Origin: Planctomycetaceae bacterium
GTDB lineage: Bacteria; Planctomycetota; Planctomycetia; Planctomycetales; Planctomycetaceae
NCBI GenBank assembly: GCA_020426325.1
Contig: JAGQQG010000035.1
Coordinates: 1-54,921 of the forward strand
DNA length: 54,921 nt
Reading direction: 5' to 3'
Positions 41,216 to 50,514 of this stretch are shown piece by piece. Under the pieces are notes generated by a model, which was not told where the DNA came from, did not search any database, and was given only the letters and a program-made list of their open reading frames with translations. Numbering within the stretch: position 1 is the stretch's first letter; each line of letters begins with the position of its first letter. The position numbers and the translations under genes are program-made.

Positions 41216-42607
41216 ATGCTCTCGTTTTATGACTCTGCCAGATTTGGACGTCGTGACTTCCTCCGGGTCGGTGGGTTGTCGCTGGGCGGACTTGTGCTGC
41301 CGGAGTTGATGCAGGCGCGTGCACTGGCAGCAACTCAACAACTGCCCATCACTGACAAGTCGGTCGTCTTCGTGTTCATGCATGGAGGGCCCAGCCAGAT
41401 TGAGACATTCGATCCGAAGATGTCGGCTCCAAGAGAGATCGCTAGTGTTAACGGTGAGATTCCGACGAGTCTGCCGGGCGTGACGTTCGGAAGTTCTTTC
41501 CCACAATTGGCTAGTTGGGCCGACCGACTGGCCATCGTGCGATCGTTCACAACGGGTGATGGCAATCACGACATCAAGCCGATCGTCAGTCGACATACAT
41601 CGGGAGCCAACCTCGGATCGCTCTACTCGCGCGTCGCCGGTGCGAATCGTCCCCATTCCGGGATGCCGACCAATGTGGCACTCTACCCGCAGGCGGTCGA
41701 TGACAGCACAATGCCGGCCATCAAGCAGTTCGGGGACTTCGAATCAGCTGGGCCTCTCGGCGGTGGCTTCGCCCCGTTCGCGCCCAGCGGTGGCGGCGAA
41801 CTACAGGACAACATGAAACTCAATCTGCCGATGACACGAGTGGATGACCGTCGCTCGCTGTTGACCGGACTCGATCAGCTCCGGCGTGAGATCGAAGCGG
41901 GAGGCATCCTCGAAAGCTACAACGGACTCCGTCAGCAAGCCTACGACACCATCATGGGAGGCGTGGTCGACGCGTTTGATCTCTCTCAGGAAGACCCACG
42001 CACGATTGCCAGATACGACACTGCTCCCCTGATGCGACCGGAAACGATCGACAAGAAATGGAACAATCACGAGCGTTATGCCGACAACGCGAAGTCGCTG
42101 GGCAAACTGATGCTGCTCGCGCGTCGTCTGTGCGAACGTGGGTGTGGGTTCATCACTGTCACCACAAACTTTGTGTGGGACATGCACGCGGACGTGAACA
42201 ATGCGACGATGGAAGAGGGTCTACGTTACATGGGCGGACCATTCGACCATGCGATCAGCGCTTTCCTCGAAGACGTGCATGACCGCGGGCTAAGCGACGA
42301 TGTCCTGCTCATCTGTTGCGGGGAGATGGGACGGACACCTCGGCTCAATGCCAGAGGCGGTCGTGACCACTGGGGACGTCTGGCTCCGTTGATGCTTTCC
42401 GGCGGCGGACTCCAGATGGGACAAGTCATTGGTCGCTCGTCGCGGGATGCCTCCGAACCGGCCAGTGAGCCCATTACGATCCCGCACCTTGTTTCGACCA
42501 TCCTCCATACACTGTTCGACGTGGGCGAACTGAGATTGAGAACGGATATCCCCCGAGAGGTAACACGAGCTGCGTCCGCAGTCACTCCAATTGCAGAACT
42601 CGTGTGA
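41216..42607 (+). CDS. DUF1501 domain-containing protein
   Basis: A 463 aa DUF1501 protein. It opens with a Tat-type leader: RFGRRDFLRVGGLSLGGLVL. Core landmarks are MHGGPSQIETFDPK, VRSFTTGDGNHDIKPIVSRHTSGANLGSLYS, WDMHADVN and GEMGRTPRLNARGGRDHWG. It is only moderately similar to the DUF1501 gene at 21395. A TTG six bases upstream is in frame; I prefer the ATG at 41216. Role is unknown; members may be sulfatase-like hydrolases. The following gene lies 42 bp away, so they may share a transcript. Confidence 0.92.
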   Translation: MLSFYDSARFGRRDFLRVGGLSLGGLVLPELMQARALAATQQLPITDKSVVFVFMHGGPSQIETFDPKMSAPREIASVNGEIPTSLPGVTFGSSFPQLASWADRLAIVRSFTTGDGNHDIKPIVSRHTSGANLGSLYSRVAGANRPHSGMPTNVALYPQAVDDSTMPAIKQFGDFESAGPLGGGFAPFAPSGGGELQDNMKLNLPMTRVDDRRSLLTGLDQLRREIEAGGILESYNGLRQQAYDTIMGGVVDAFDLSQEDPRTIARYDTAPLMRPETIDKKWNNHERYADNAKSLGKLMLLARRLCERGCGFITVTTNFVWDMHADVNNATMEEGLRYMGGPFDHAISAFLEDVHDRGLSDDVLLICCGEMGRTPRLNARGGRDHWGRLAPLMLSGGGLQMGQVIGRSSRDASEPASEPITIPHLVSTILHTLFDVGELRLRTDIPREVTRAASAVTPIAELV

Positions 42608-42649
42608 CGCGTTCTCTTCTGAAACCGGCCCGATTCCCAGAGCCCCCTG

Positions 42650-43117
42650 ATGAGTTATCAAGATACAGAGCAGCTGCCGTCTATCGGCTGGCGCGAGTGG
42701 CTTGCCTTGCCTGATCTCGGAATTTCCTTCATCAAGGCGAAGATTGACACGGGGGCCCGCTCATCGAGTCTGCATGCGTTTGACATCGAGACAGTAAAAA
42801 GAAGCGGTCAGAAGTTCGTCCGATTCAAGATCCATCCCCGCCAGCGCGATGACACGCACATCGTTGAAGCCGAAGCAGAGGTCCTGGAGTTCCGGACAGT
42901 CCGTAGTTCGAACGGCGAGGTCAGTCAGCGTCCTGTGATCATCACGCACGTCGAGGTCCTGGGAAATAAGTGGCCCATCGAACTAACGCTTGCCAACCGT
43001 GACGCAATGGGTTTCCGCATGCTGTTGGGACGTGAGGCGACTCGGCAGCGGTTTCTCGTCGATGCCGGTCGCTCGTACTACGGTGGTCGCCGACGACACA
43101 AGACCGGGAAATCTTGA
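42650..43117 (+). CDS. retropepsin-like protease, RimK-associated
   Basis: A 155 aa protein of the ATP-dependent zinc protease/retropepsin-like family that accompanies RimK-type ligases. The active-site aspartate is in KIDTGARSSSLHAF (about residues 31-44), and the second half has PVIITHVEVLGNKWPIELTLANRDAMGFRMLLGR. Only one D-T-G is present, so it would act as a dimer. It would process or remove peptide tails made by the ligase, based on the known gene association. It begins 42 bp after the DUF1501 gene and 58 bp before rimK, in the same direction. Confidence 0.9.
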   Translation: MSYQDTEQLPSIGWREWLALPDLGISFIKAKIDTGARSSSLHAFDIETVKRSGQKFVRFKIHPRQRDDTHIVEAEAEVLEFRTVRSSNGEVSQRPVIITHVEVLGNKWPIELTLANRDAMGFRMLLGREATRQRFLVDAGRSYYGGRRRHKTGKS

Positions 43118-43175
43118 AACTGTCACACCGCCAGCGTTTGAAATTCGCTCACTAATACAGAGAGATGCCTAAAAG

Positions 43176-44387
43176 ATGAAGCTCGCGATTCTGTCATGTA
43201 GTCCCCGTTGCTACAGCACCCGGCGCCTCCTGGAAGCTGCTGAGCATCGTGGCCACAAAGCTCGGGTTCTCAACACGCTGAAGTTTGCGATTGATGTCGA
43301 CAAGGGGTCTCCCGAACTGTACTACCATTCGAAAGTCCTGAGTGAATTCGATGCCGTTCTCCCGCGCATCGGAGCTTCGATCACCTATTTCGGTACGGCT
43401 GTGGTGCGTCAGTTTGAACAAATGGACGTATTCTGTGCCAACTCGTCAGCGGGCATCTCAAACTCGCGAGATAAGTTGCGAAGCCTGCAGATTTTGAGCC
43501 GGCATCAGATTGGGCTTCCCAAGACGACCTTCGTCCGGGATAAGCGAGACGTGCTGCCCGCTATTGAACGGGTTGGAGGGGCTCCGGTCATCATCAAACT
43601 CCTGGAGGGCACACAAGGTGTGGGAGTGATTCTCGCTGACTCGGTCAAAATCGCAGAAGCCATTATTGAGACCCTTCAGAGCACTCGTCAAAACGTCCTG
43701 GTGCAAAAGTTCGTCGCAGAGAGCAAGGGACGAGACATTCGCGCCTTTGTGGTCGGGGATCACGTAATTGCAGCGATGCGACGCGTCGCACAAGGTCAGG
43801 AGTTCCGCAGCAATGTGCATCGGGGAGGACACACCGAACGGGTTGAACTCGACGATACCTACAAACAAACCGCTGTTCGGGCAGCACAGATCATGGGCCT
43901 CCGCGTCGCTGGTGTCGACATGCTGGAAAGCAACGACGGTCCGCAGATCATGGAGGTCAACTCCTCCCCCGGACTTGAAGGCATCGAAAGCTGTACGCAA
44001 CTCGACATCGCCGGAGCCATCATTGATTACATCGCTGCACAGGTTGATTTTCCGGAGATTGATCTGCGCCAGCGATTGACCGTTAGTCGGGGTTATGGTG
44101 TCACCGAGATCTACATTCCCGACGGTTCCGAGTATGTCGGAAAGTCCATCGATGAATCCGGTCTGCCCGAGCAGGATATCAACGTGCTCACGCTCTACCG
44201 CGGAACGACGGTCATTCCCAACCCGCGTTTGAAGCGTACACTCGAACCGGGCGATCGCCTGCTCTGTTTCGGCAAACTCGATGCCATGCGAGCGATGATC
44301 CCCGAGAAGACACAGCGAAAGCGCCGCCCGACCGTGAAGCTGCTCCCTCCTCAAAGTGACCTCGTCAGATCCAACTCACATGACTGA
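43176..44387 (+). CDS. RimK-like ATP-grasp ligase with C-terminal TrkA-C (RCK) domain
   Basis: A 403 aa protein. Residues about 1-300 are a RimK-type ATP-grasp ligase, adding glutamate or similar residues to protein or small-molecule carboxyl ends: INPNSSAGISNSRDKL-like CANSSAGISNSRDK, GAPVIIKLLEGTQGVGVIL, VLVQKFVAESKGRDIRAFVVG and the metal-binding DMLESNDGPQIMEVNSSPGLEG. Residues about 315-390 are a TrkA-C/RCK domain (VTEIYIPDGSEYVGKSI), a ligand-binding module in potassium channels and transporters. The fusion suggests ligand-gated or membrane-coupled activity. The downstream gene overlaps by eight bases. Confidence 0.93.
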   Translation: MKLAILSCSPRCYSTRRLLEAAEHRGHKARVLNTLKFAIDVDKGSPELYYHSKVLSEFDAVLPRIGASITYFGTAVVRQFEQMDVFCANSSAGISNSRDKLRSLQILSRHQIGLPKTTFVRDKRDVLPAIERVGGAPVIIKLLEGTQGVGVILADSVKIAEAIIETLQSTRQNVLVQKFVAESKGRDIRAFVVGDHVIAAMRRVAQGQEFRSNVHRGGHTERVELDDTYKQTAVRAAQIMGLRVAGVDMLESNDGPQIMEVNSSPGLEGIESCTQLDIAGAIIDYIAAQVDFPEIDLRQRLTVSRGYGVTEIYIPDGSEYVGKSIDESGLPEQDINVLTLYRGTTVIPNPRLKRTLEPGDRLLCFGKLDAMRAMIPEKTQRKRRPTVKLLPPQSDLVRSNSHD

Positions 44388-45474
44388 CATGCTTGAGCGC
44401 AAATCGATTAATGATTGGCAGGGGCAAAGCATCGGCCCCGGCGAGAGTCGAGACGTCAAACTTGCGATCAGCGAGAGCTACAGCGGCATGACAGTCCGCA
44501 TTCCCCTTCATATCCGCCGGGCAAAATCAGATGGACCCGTCGTCTTCGTAACCGCTGCGCTACACGGCGACGAAATCAACGGGACCGGAACCATCCGACA
44601 ACTCATCAAAGACAAAGAGTTTCAACTGATCAAAGGGAGCGTGATTCTTATTCCTGTGTTGAATTTGCTCGCCTTCGACCGTCACTCACGCTACCTGCCA
44701 GACCGCCGCGATCTGAATCGTTGTTTCCCGGGATCGGCCAGCGGAAGCCTGGCAGCTCGCATGGCAAACACCGTCTTTCAGGAAATTGTCTCTCGTTGTG
44801 ATTACGGTATCGACCTGCACACGGCTGCCGTTCGCAGGACGAACTATCCCAACGTTCGAGCTGATCTCAGCAGCAACCCGATCCGTCATCTCGCAGAAGC
44901 GTTCGGCAGCGAACTCATTCTGAATGGCAAAGGGCCGCATGGTGCGTTTCGTCGCGAAGCCTGTGCAGCCGGATGTCCCTCGATCATCATGGAGGGAGGA
45001 GAAGTCTGGAAGGTCGAGCCCCGGATCGTCGAGTCGGCGGCCCGCGGTGTGCGAAATGTCCTGCGAGCATTGGGGATGCTCGCAGGAGAAGTTGAAAAAC
45101 CGAACTATCAGGTCCTCATTGAGAAGACCAAGTGGGTTCGGGCCGAACGCGGCGGCTTCCTGCAGTTTCATGTTTCTCCAGGAGACATTGTGAATGCAGG
45201 ACAGCCTCTCGCAACGAACACGAACCTTTTGGGCCATGAACGCAGCATCCTCTATGCTCCGTTTGAGAGCGTCGTCGTCGGCATGACGACCCTGCCTGCT
45301 GTGAGTCCAGGAGAACCTGTCTGCCATCTCGGCAAACTCCCTGAAGGAACCCGAGCAGAGGATCTCCGTCGGTTGAGGTCGGAGGAATCGGGACTCGAAG
45401 AAAAAGTTGTCGAGGACCTTGCCTCCAACGTCCTTGTCGTGGAACAGCCGGGAGTGGTCGAGCAACCAGGATGA
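44380..45474 (+). CDS. succinylglutamate desuccinylase/aspartoacylase family zinc hydrolase
   Basis: A 364 aa zinc-dependent carboxypeptidase-fold deacylase. The zinc ligands are in AALHGDEINGTGTIR (H and E) and the later DLHTAA (H); the catalytic glutamate is expected in SIIMEGGEVWKVE. Together with rimK and the retropepsin gene it forms the known three-gene amidoligase cluster, where it probably removes an acyl or amino-acid cap. The ATG at 44380 overlaps the rimK stop by eight bases; a GTG at 44356 would overlap by 32. The C-terminus ends with a short direct repeat VVEQPG-VVEQPG. Confidence 0.9.
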   Translation: MTDMLERKSINDWQGQSIGPGESRDVKLAISESYSGMTVRIPLHIRRAKSDGPVVFVTAALHGDEINGTGTIRQLIKDKEFQLIKGSVILIPVLNLLAFDRHSRYLPDRRDLNRCFPGSASGSLAARMANTVFQEIVSRCDYGIDLHTAAVRRTNYPNVRADLSSNPIRHLAEAFGSELILNGKGPHGAFRREACAAGCPSIIMEGGEVWKVEPRIVESAARGVRNVLRALGMLAGEVEKPNYQVLIEKTKWVRAERGGFLQFHVSPGDIVNAGQPLATNTNLLGHERSILYAPFESVVVGMTTLPAVSPGEPVCHLGKLPEGTRAEDLRRLRSEESGLEEKVVEDLASNVLVVEQPGVVEQPG

Positions 45475-45496
45475 TTCATTTCGTTCGAGACTCGGC

Positions 45497-47758
45497 TTAC
45501 AGATCAATGTCTCCGATAAATGTCTGACCATACTCTCCGCGAGCTTCCTCGGTTCGATTGGAGTTGGTCCGTGAGGTTTCCCCGAGGACTCTGCCCGCCC
45601 CTATCGCTGAAGGCTGATGTCCACGTTCGTGGCGTCCCCACCAGGCGTCGGCATCATTGAACGACCAGGAACCAGCGGTCGGAGCTTTCGCCAGTAGTTG
45701 AGAGAGTTCGCGTGCCGTCTGAGGACGGTTCGGTCGCGATTTCTCCAGACAGGCCATGAGAGCATTCTCCAACTCGGGTGAGACACTCTGGCCGAGTCGT
45801 TCCGATGGAGGGACAGGTGCCTTATCGATGTGCTGCTGGCAGAGTTCGACAATACTGGTCGCATCAAACACAGGCCGTCCGGTCAGCAGGTAATACCCGA
45901 CGGCCCCGACGGCATAGATGTCGCTGCGGTGGTCCACACCCAGTGGAGTCTGAATCGCTTCCGGTGACATGTACAAAGGCGTGCCGGTCAGCCCGCTGGC
46001 TGAGGTCGACTTGACCCCACCTTCTTCGTCCAGCGCCTTCACCAGTCCGAAGTCGAGCACCTTGATCACGTCCGATTCTCCTCCCCGCCGGTTGAGCATG
46101 ATGTTGGCCGGCTTGACGTCTCGATGAACGAGTCCTTGCGAATGTGCCTCAAACAGAGATGCACACACCTGCTGTAACAGATCAATGACCCGTCCCTCCG
46201 GCTGAGGCCCGTAACGGGTCACGAGAACATCCAGATCGATGCCGTCCAGGTACTCCATCGCATAGTAGAACACCCCTTCGGGAGTCCGACCGTAGTCGTA
46301 GATGGCGATCGTATGAGGATTATTGAGCTGGCAGGTAATTTGCACTTCGCGCTCAAAGCGGGCGATCGAGGCATCGTTGACCTTGTCGATATCAAGCAGC
46401 TTGATCGCAGTCGGTCGCCGGAGCATGGCGTGCCGTCCCTTGTAGACGACCCCCATGCCGCCCGCTCCGATTTTCTCTTCGAGCGTGTACTGACCGAGCT
46501 GTTCGGCTTCAATTGCCGCCTTTTGTGCTTCGCGCTGCAGACGGGAGACGATCAGCGTGAACACAAAGATCGCGAACGAACTGATCCCCAAAAGAGCGTA
46601 TAAGGCCCAGAAAGTCCTTTGCAGAATAGTTAGCGGTCGAAACGCCTCCGCGACGTCCAATTCAGTTGCGACGCCCATATTGAAGTCAGGAAGCCACGTC
46701 CAGGCCCCGACGACAGGCACGCCCCGATAGTCACGATAACCGTCGACATCGACGCTTGAGTTTCCCGCGATGGCACTCTCTGCCATATGAGTTAATGGCT
46801 GCTCCGACCGTCGGTCTCGGGACCGGTAGCCCGTCGTCAAATTCCCTCCGGGATCGCGCAGCTGGATGTTTAGAATCGACACCGAATCCTCACGGTCTGG
46901 CAAGACCCCGAGGAGAATCAGTTCCTCATCGAAACGGCTGTTCGAGACCATCACCCCTTGATTGTTGAAAGCAAAGGTTTCACCTGATTCTCCGATCCGA
47001 CCGAGCTGAAGAATTTCGGTAAACTTCTCCTCCGGACGGATCTGAAAGGCCAACGCTCCGATGACCTGAAAGCCCGCATCACGAATCGGTGCGGCCACAT
47101 ACATGGTCGGTACACCGGTTCGGCTCCGGCCACGTTGATCCGGAATCGGAGCAACACTGGGAAAGGGAGGCGAGATTGATGGCTCTCCATCCAAAGCTCT
47201 GGCGAGGAACGATGAAAACTCCGGGATGTCTTGTCGCCCCTTGAGGTCTTCAAATGAAGCCCACTGAATTCGCTTGGATCGATCACAAATGAAAAACCCT
47301 TCGTAGTCGTGCGACATCATCAATGGACCCAGCTCACGACGCACTTGCCTGGAGATCTCCGCAAATGCTCCTTCATCTGTCTCCCGCACTTCCGAATTGG
47401 AATCGGCTTCTTGGAGTAGTCCGGAGATTGCTTCACGAAAATCCTGGTTGTTGGCTGCCGACTCGACATTCGACATTTGCACACGTATCCATGTGTCGAG
47501 CATGGCGACTTCGGTATTGAGCAACGTCTGCAATTGTGAGGAGAGGTTCTCCTTCATCGTTGTCTCAATCGCCCGCTGAACGGTGAAACCAATGACCGAT
47601 AGCAGGAGGACCGCAACGATCGGCCAGACCCACAGCTGCTTTCGCATGAACAGACTGGCGCGGCTCATCGATCGCCCGACCTGTGAGTTGGCGAAAGTCA
47701 TGTGCGCCCCAAATCGGGAAAATGATTTGGAACTTCGGAGCAAATTGAGTGGATTCAT
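45497..47758 (-). CDS. Ser/Thr protein kinase with Cache-type sensor domain
   Basis: A 753 aa membrane receptor kinase. TM1 (VWPIVAVLLLSVIGFTV, about residues 44-60), then about 320 extracytoplasmic residues resembling a dCache/PAS-like sensor (YEGFFICDRSKRIQWASF, VIGALAFQI), TM2 (WALYALLGISSFAIFVFTLIV, about 383-403) and a cytoplasmic kinase domain (about 420-690). Kinase motifs are IGAGGMGVVYKG (Gly loop), AIKLLD (Lys), HRDVKPANIML (catalytic loop), DFGLVKAL (DFG) and GTPLYMSPEAI (activation segment). It signals an extracellular cue to cytoplasmic Ser/Thr phosphorylation. Such kinases are numerous in planctomycetes. Convergent with the deacylase gene. Confidence 0.93.
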   Translation of the reverse strand: MNPLNLLRSSKSFSRFGAHMTFANSQVGRSMSRASLFMRKQLWVWPIVAVLLLSVIGFTVQRAIETTMKENLSSQLQTLLNTEVAMLDTWIRVQMSNVESAANNQDFREAISGLLQEADSNSEVRETDEGAFAEISRQVRRELGPLMMSHDYEGFFICDRSKRIQWASFEDLKGRQDIPEFSSFLARALDGEPSISPPFPSVAPIPDQRGRSRTGVPTMYVAAPIRDAGFQVIGALAFQIRPEEKFTEILQLGRIGESGETFAFNNQGVMVSNSRFDEELILLGVLPDREDSVSILNIQLRDPGGNLTTGYRSRDRRSEQPLTHMAESAIAGNSSVDVDGYRDYRGVPVVGAWTWLPDFNMGVATELDVAEAFRPLTILQRTFWALYALLGISSFAIFVFTLIVSRLQREAQKAAIEAEQLGQYTLEEKIGAGGMGVVYKGRHAMLRRPTAIKLLDIDKVNDASIARFEREVQITCQLNNPHTIAIYDYGRTPEGVFYYAMEYLDGIDLDVLVTRYGPQPEGRVIDLLQQVCASLFEAHSQGLVHRDVKPANIMLNRRGGESDVIKVLDFGLVKALDEEGGVKSTSASGLTGTPLYMSPEAIQTPLGVDHRSDIYAVGAVGYYLLTGRPVFDATSIVELCQQHIDKAPVPPSERLGQSVSPELENALMACLEKSRPNRPQTARELSQLLAKAPTAGSWSFNDADAWWGRHERGHQPSAIGAGRVLGETSRTNSNRTEEARGEYGQTFIGDIDL

Positions 47759-48029
47759 GGAGTCGTCGTCGGACTAAAATGCGGGACCATCGACGGCAGA
47801 AATCTCTGATGATCCTCGAGGGGGGGCAGAGTCCTCATTTCTGTGACACACCCGCAACCTTACAGCATGGTGCGTGACCTGATCGCAAGGCAAGCGCAAT
47901 CGCCCGGTTGTTGTCTGGCTGAATGACATCCAGTGTCCGAATCTACAGGATTCACCGGTTGAACATTCGCGGAGCTTACTTCTCCAGCCGAAGTTGATGC
48001 CGGATCATCGTGCAGCTGAATGTCCCAGC

Positions 48030-48761
48030 CTATACAAACTCTTGCGTGGTCGGCTTGATGATCAGATCAGACACGTGCGCGCGTGGCGGAAGGCCCACGA
48101 TCATCACCACGGCAGCGGCAACGTCCTTCGGCTGCAGGATGCGAGCCCGATGCTCCGCAGACACAGGGACTGGACGACGATCAAGGATGGGGGTCTCCAC
48201 CTCGCCGGGATAGATATTGGTCACTCGAATCCCATGATCTTTCTCCTCGTTGGCGACACAGGTTGTGAGGGCTGTCATCGCAAACTTTGAGGCACTGTAC
48301 GCAACGCCGCCCAAGGCACTGGCCCGCGTTCCTGCAATCGACGAGATGTTGATGATCAGCCCGTCTTGCCTTGCTCGCATCTGAGGCAGAACGGCATACA
48401 TCATGTTGTAGGCGCCGGTCGCGTTGATCTGCATGACCTTGTCCCAGTCGGCCGGGTCACACTCGGCCATGGACCGCTTCGGGACGTTCGTCCCCGCAGC
48501 ATGGAGCAAGACATCAACCCGTCCCAAGGTCTTAGTCGCCCACTCGACAAGCGACTGAGTCTCCTCACGGTCACTGACGTCAACGGTGTGACTCACAATC
48601 CCCGGTTCTCCCTGAAATCGTGCGGCCGTCTCAACGAGCGGCTCCTCCCGCCGTCCTGCAATGGCAACGCGACAGCCCTGCTCAGCCAACGCGAGTGCAC
48701 AACCGGCTCCGATTCCCGTCCCACCACCGGTGATCAACACCGTTCGACCTGACAATGACAT
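48030..48761 (-). CDS. short-chain dehydrogenase/reductase
   Basis: A 243 aa classical SDR. The NAD(P)-binding TGGGTGIG is at about residues 11-18, and the catalytic set is present: Ser in INISSIAGTRA and Tyr/Lys in YSASKFAM (YxxxK). It reduces or oxidises a small alcohol or carbonyl; the substrate is unknown. I chose the ATG at 48761, six bases after GAGAG. The reading frame stays open to a GTG at 48842, but residues upstream are not typical for the family. The fluC gene ends 70 bp upstream. Confidence 0.92.
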   Translation of the reverse strand: MSLSGRTVLITGGGTGIGAGCALALAEQGCRVAIAGRREEPLVETAARFQGEPGIVSHTVDVSDREETQSLVEWATKTLGRVDVLLHAAGTNVPKRSMAECDPADWDKVMQINATGAYNMMYAVLPQMRARQDGLIINISSIAGTRASALGGVAYSASKFAMTALTTCVANEEKDHGIRVTNIYPGEVETPILDRRPVPVSAEHRARILQPKDVAAAVVMIVGLPPRAHVSDLIIKPTTQEFV

Positions 48762-48831
48762 ACTCATCTCTCTTTCAAAACCTCCCATCCAAAACCAACG
48801 AATCTCCCGGCGGAAGATGACTTGGCGAACA

Positions 48832-49218
48832 TTAGATCTCACTCGCTGTCATCATGCCGCCGAGCCACAACCCGACAGCAACCGCTGCAAACCCCACGCA
48901 GACGTTCATGAAGACATTTAACACAGCAAGGCCATAGTCCCCATCGATCCAGAGTTGCACGCTCTGATAACCGAAGGTCGAGAACGTCGTCAACGACCCC
49001 AGCCCTCCCATGACGATGAAGTGCCGGGCGGTCGGCGAAAGCCAGTCACGATGATGCAGTGAGCCGACGATCAAGCCAATCAGCAGACATCCCGCCAGGT
49101 TGACGGCCAGGGTTCCTATCGGAAACCGTTTGAGCATCCAGCCACTCAACGCGTATCGCATCAGTGCACCCGTCGCGCCTCCACAGGCGACTGCCAACAG
49201 AGCTGTGAAGCGTTCCAT
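48832..49218 (-). CDS. crcB: FluC/CrcB fluoride ion channel
   Basis: A 128 aa small four-helix membrane protein. Family hallmarks are CGGATGALMRY (about residues 10-20), the pore asparagine in GTLAVNLAGCLL and GGLGSLTTFSTFGYQS (Phe box). Dual-topology dimers export fluoride to keep the cytoplasm free of it. The ATG at 49218 starts two bases after the PQQ-propeller gene's stop, so translation is coupled; a GTG 24 bases earlier would overlap it. No fluoride riboswitch is recognised upstream, and none is expected between genes so close. Confidence 0.93.
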   Translation of the reverse strand: MERFTALLAVACGGATGALMRYALSGWMLKRFPIGTLAVNLAGCLLIGLIVGSLHHRDWLSPTARHFIVMGGLGSLTTFSTFGYQSVQLWIDGDYGLAVLNVFMNVCVGFAAVAVGLWLGGMMTASEI

Positions 49219-49220
49219 TG

Positions 49221-50429
49221 TCACTGCTGAGCGATCTTCCACAAATGGCCGTCACTGCGGACATAGATCGCACCGTCTGCAATCGCCGGGGTGCACAGGA
49301 TTGTTTCCCCAAGCTCATGTGTGCCGACGATCTTGCCTTCCTCATCCCCGAGCTCCACGGCGAAACCCTCGCCGTCCTCGTTGAAGGTAAACAGATTCTT
49401 GCCTGCAATGACCGGGCTGCCGCTGAAATTCCCTTTCAGCCGCAGCTGCCAGAGTCGCTCGCCGGTCTTCTGATTCACGCTTGCCAGCACTCCGCCCCGG
49501 TTGATGAGGTACAATCGTCCATCCGCAGCTGTGAGACTGGAAGTTCCCGGCTGCAATCCTCCCTCGTTCCACAGAATTTCAGGGACGCTGGGATTGCTCT
49601 CTCCCACTTTCAGCGCCGTCACCCCATTCGAGGGAACGAACACCACCTCCCCGGAGACAACCGATGAAGGGGTTGTCGAAGCGCCATCCTGATAGTTCCA
49701 GCTCTCCTCTCCGGTCTTTGGATTGACAGCCACAACGCCTTTGGATGACTGAATCAGCACATGCAAAGAGCCATCCGCCTCGTCTGTCATGATGACCGGG
49801 GATGTCCAGTTGGCAGCACGCGGTCGATCCAGTCGCCAGCGGGTCTCACCCGTTGCGGTATCCAATCCGGTCGTAAACGACTCAGCGTCATTTTCGACCA
49901 TCACGATGAGCGTCTCATTCGCGACGACAGGGGACGACGCCATTCCCAAGCTGTTACTGGCATTGGGAAAGTCGTGTGTCAGCCCACGGTACCACAACAG
50001 GTTGCCATCCAGATCGAGACAGACGACATCATTCGACGAGTAGAAGGCGAAAATCCGCTCGCCATCGCTCGCAGGAGTCGGGGCTGCGACGCATGTCTTG
50101 GGATGGCAGGCGGTCCGTCCGGTCGCCCAGAACTGTCGCTCCCACTGGAGTTCACCCGTCTCAGCATCAAACGACAACACGTGCAGCCGTTCCTGCGAGG
50201 GCCCCGAACTGGCCGTCACGACTACCTGACCGTTCACGATGATCGGACTCGCCAACCCGCGACCGACCAGTTCCGCGGACCAGGCAATCGGGGCACCGTT
50301 CGACCAATCTGTCGGAACCGTGACCGATGACAATCCGTCGGCATCGTTCCCGCGGAACTGCCGCCAGTCCGCGACAGCACTGATTGTCAAAGTCAACACT
50401 GCACACAGGCAGAGAATGATTCGCTGCAT
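49221..50429 (-). CDS. PQQ-binding-like beta-propeller protein
   Basis: A 402 aa exported beta-propeller of the PQQ-binding-like class. The ATG at 50429 follows AAAGGTGA and gives a signal peptide (IILCLCAVLTLTISAVA). Blades are visible as repeated units such as DAETGELQWERQF, DLDGNLLWYRGL, DTATGETRWRLDRP, NPKTGEESWNYQDG and NQKTGERLWQLRL. It lies in the periplasm or on the outer face. The fluC gene starts two bases after it. It is related to, but shorter than, the protein at 39339. Binding partner unknown. Confidence 0.92.
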   Translation of the reverse strand: MQRIILCLCAVLTLTISAVADWRQFRGNDADGLSSVTVPTDWSNGAPIAWSAELVGRGLASPIIVNGQVVVTASSGPSQERLHVLSFDAETGELQWERQFWATGRTACHPKTCVAAPTPASDGERIFAFYSSNDVVCLDLDGNLLWYRGLTHDFPNASNSLGMASSPVVANETLIVMVENDAESFTTGLDTATGETRWRLDRPRAANWTSPVIMTDEADGSLHVLIQSSKGVVAVNPKTGEESWNYQDGASTTPSSVVSGEVVFVPSNGVTALKVGESNPSVPEILWNEGGLQPGTSSLTAADGRLYLINRGGVLASVNQKTGERLWQLRLKGNFSGSPVIAGKNLFTFNEDGEGFAVELGDEEGKIVGTHELGETILCTPAIADGAIYVRSDGHLWKIAQQ

Positions 50430-50514
50430 GGTTTCACCTTTGATTTGTTATCGCCAAACAGACAACTTCACCTGACACACCTGATTCTCGAAGACACAAC
50501 GCCATGCTGAGCCG

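Noticed and set aside
49219-49260. Fluoride riboswitch before the FluC gene
   Set aside because: The gene starts two bases after the preceding gene, and no crcB riboswitch consensus was seen.
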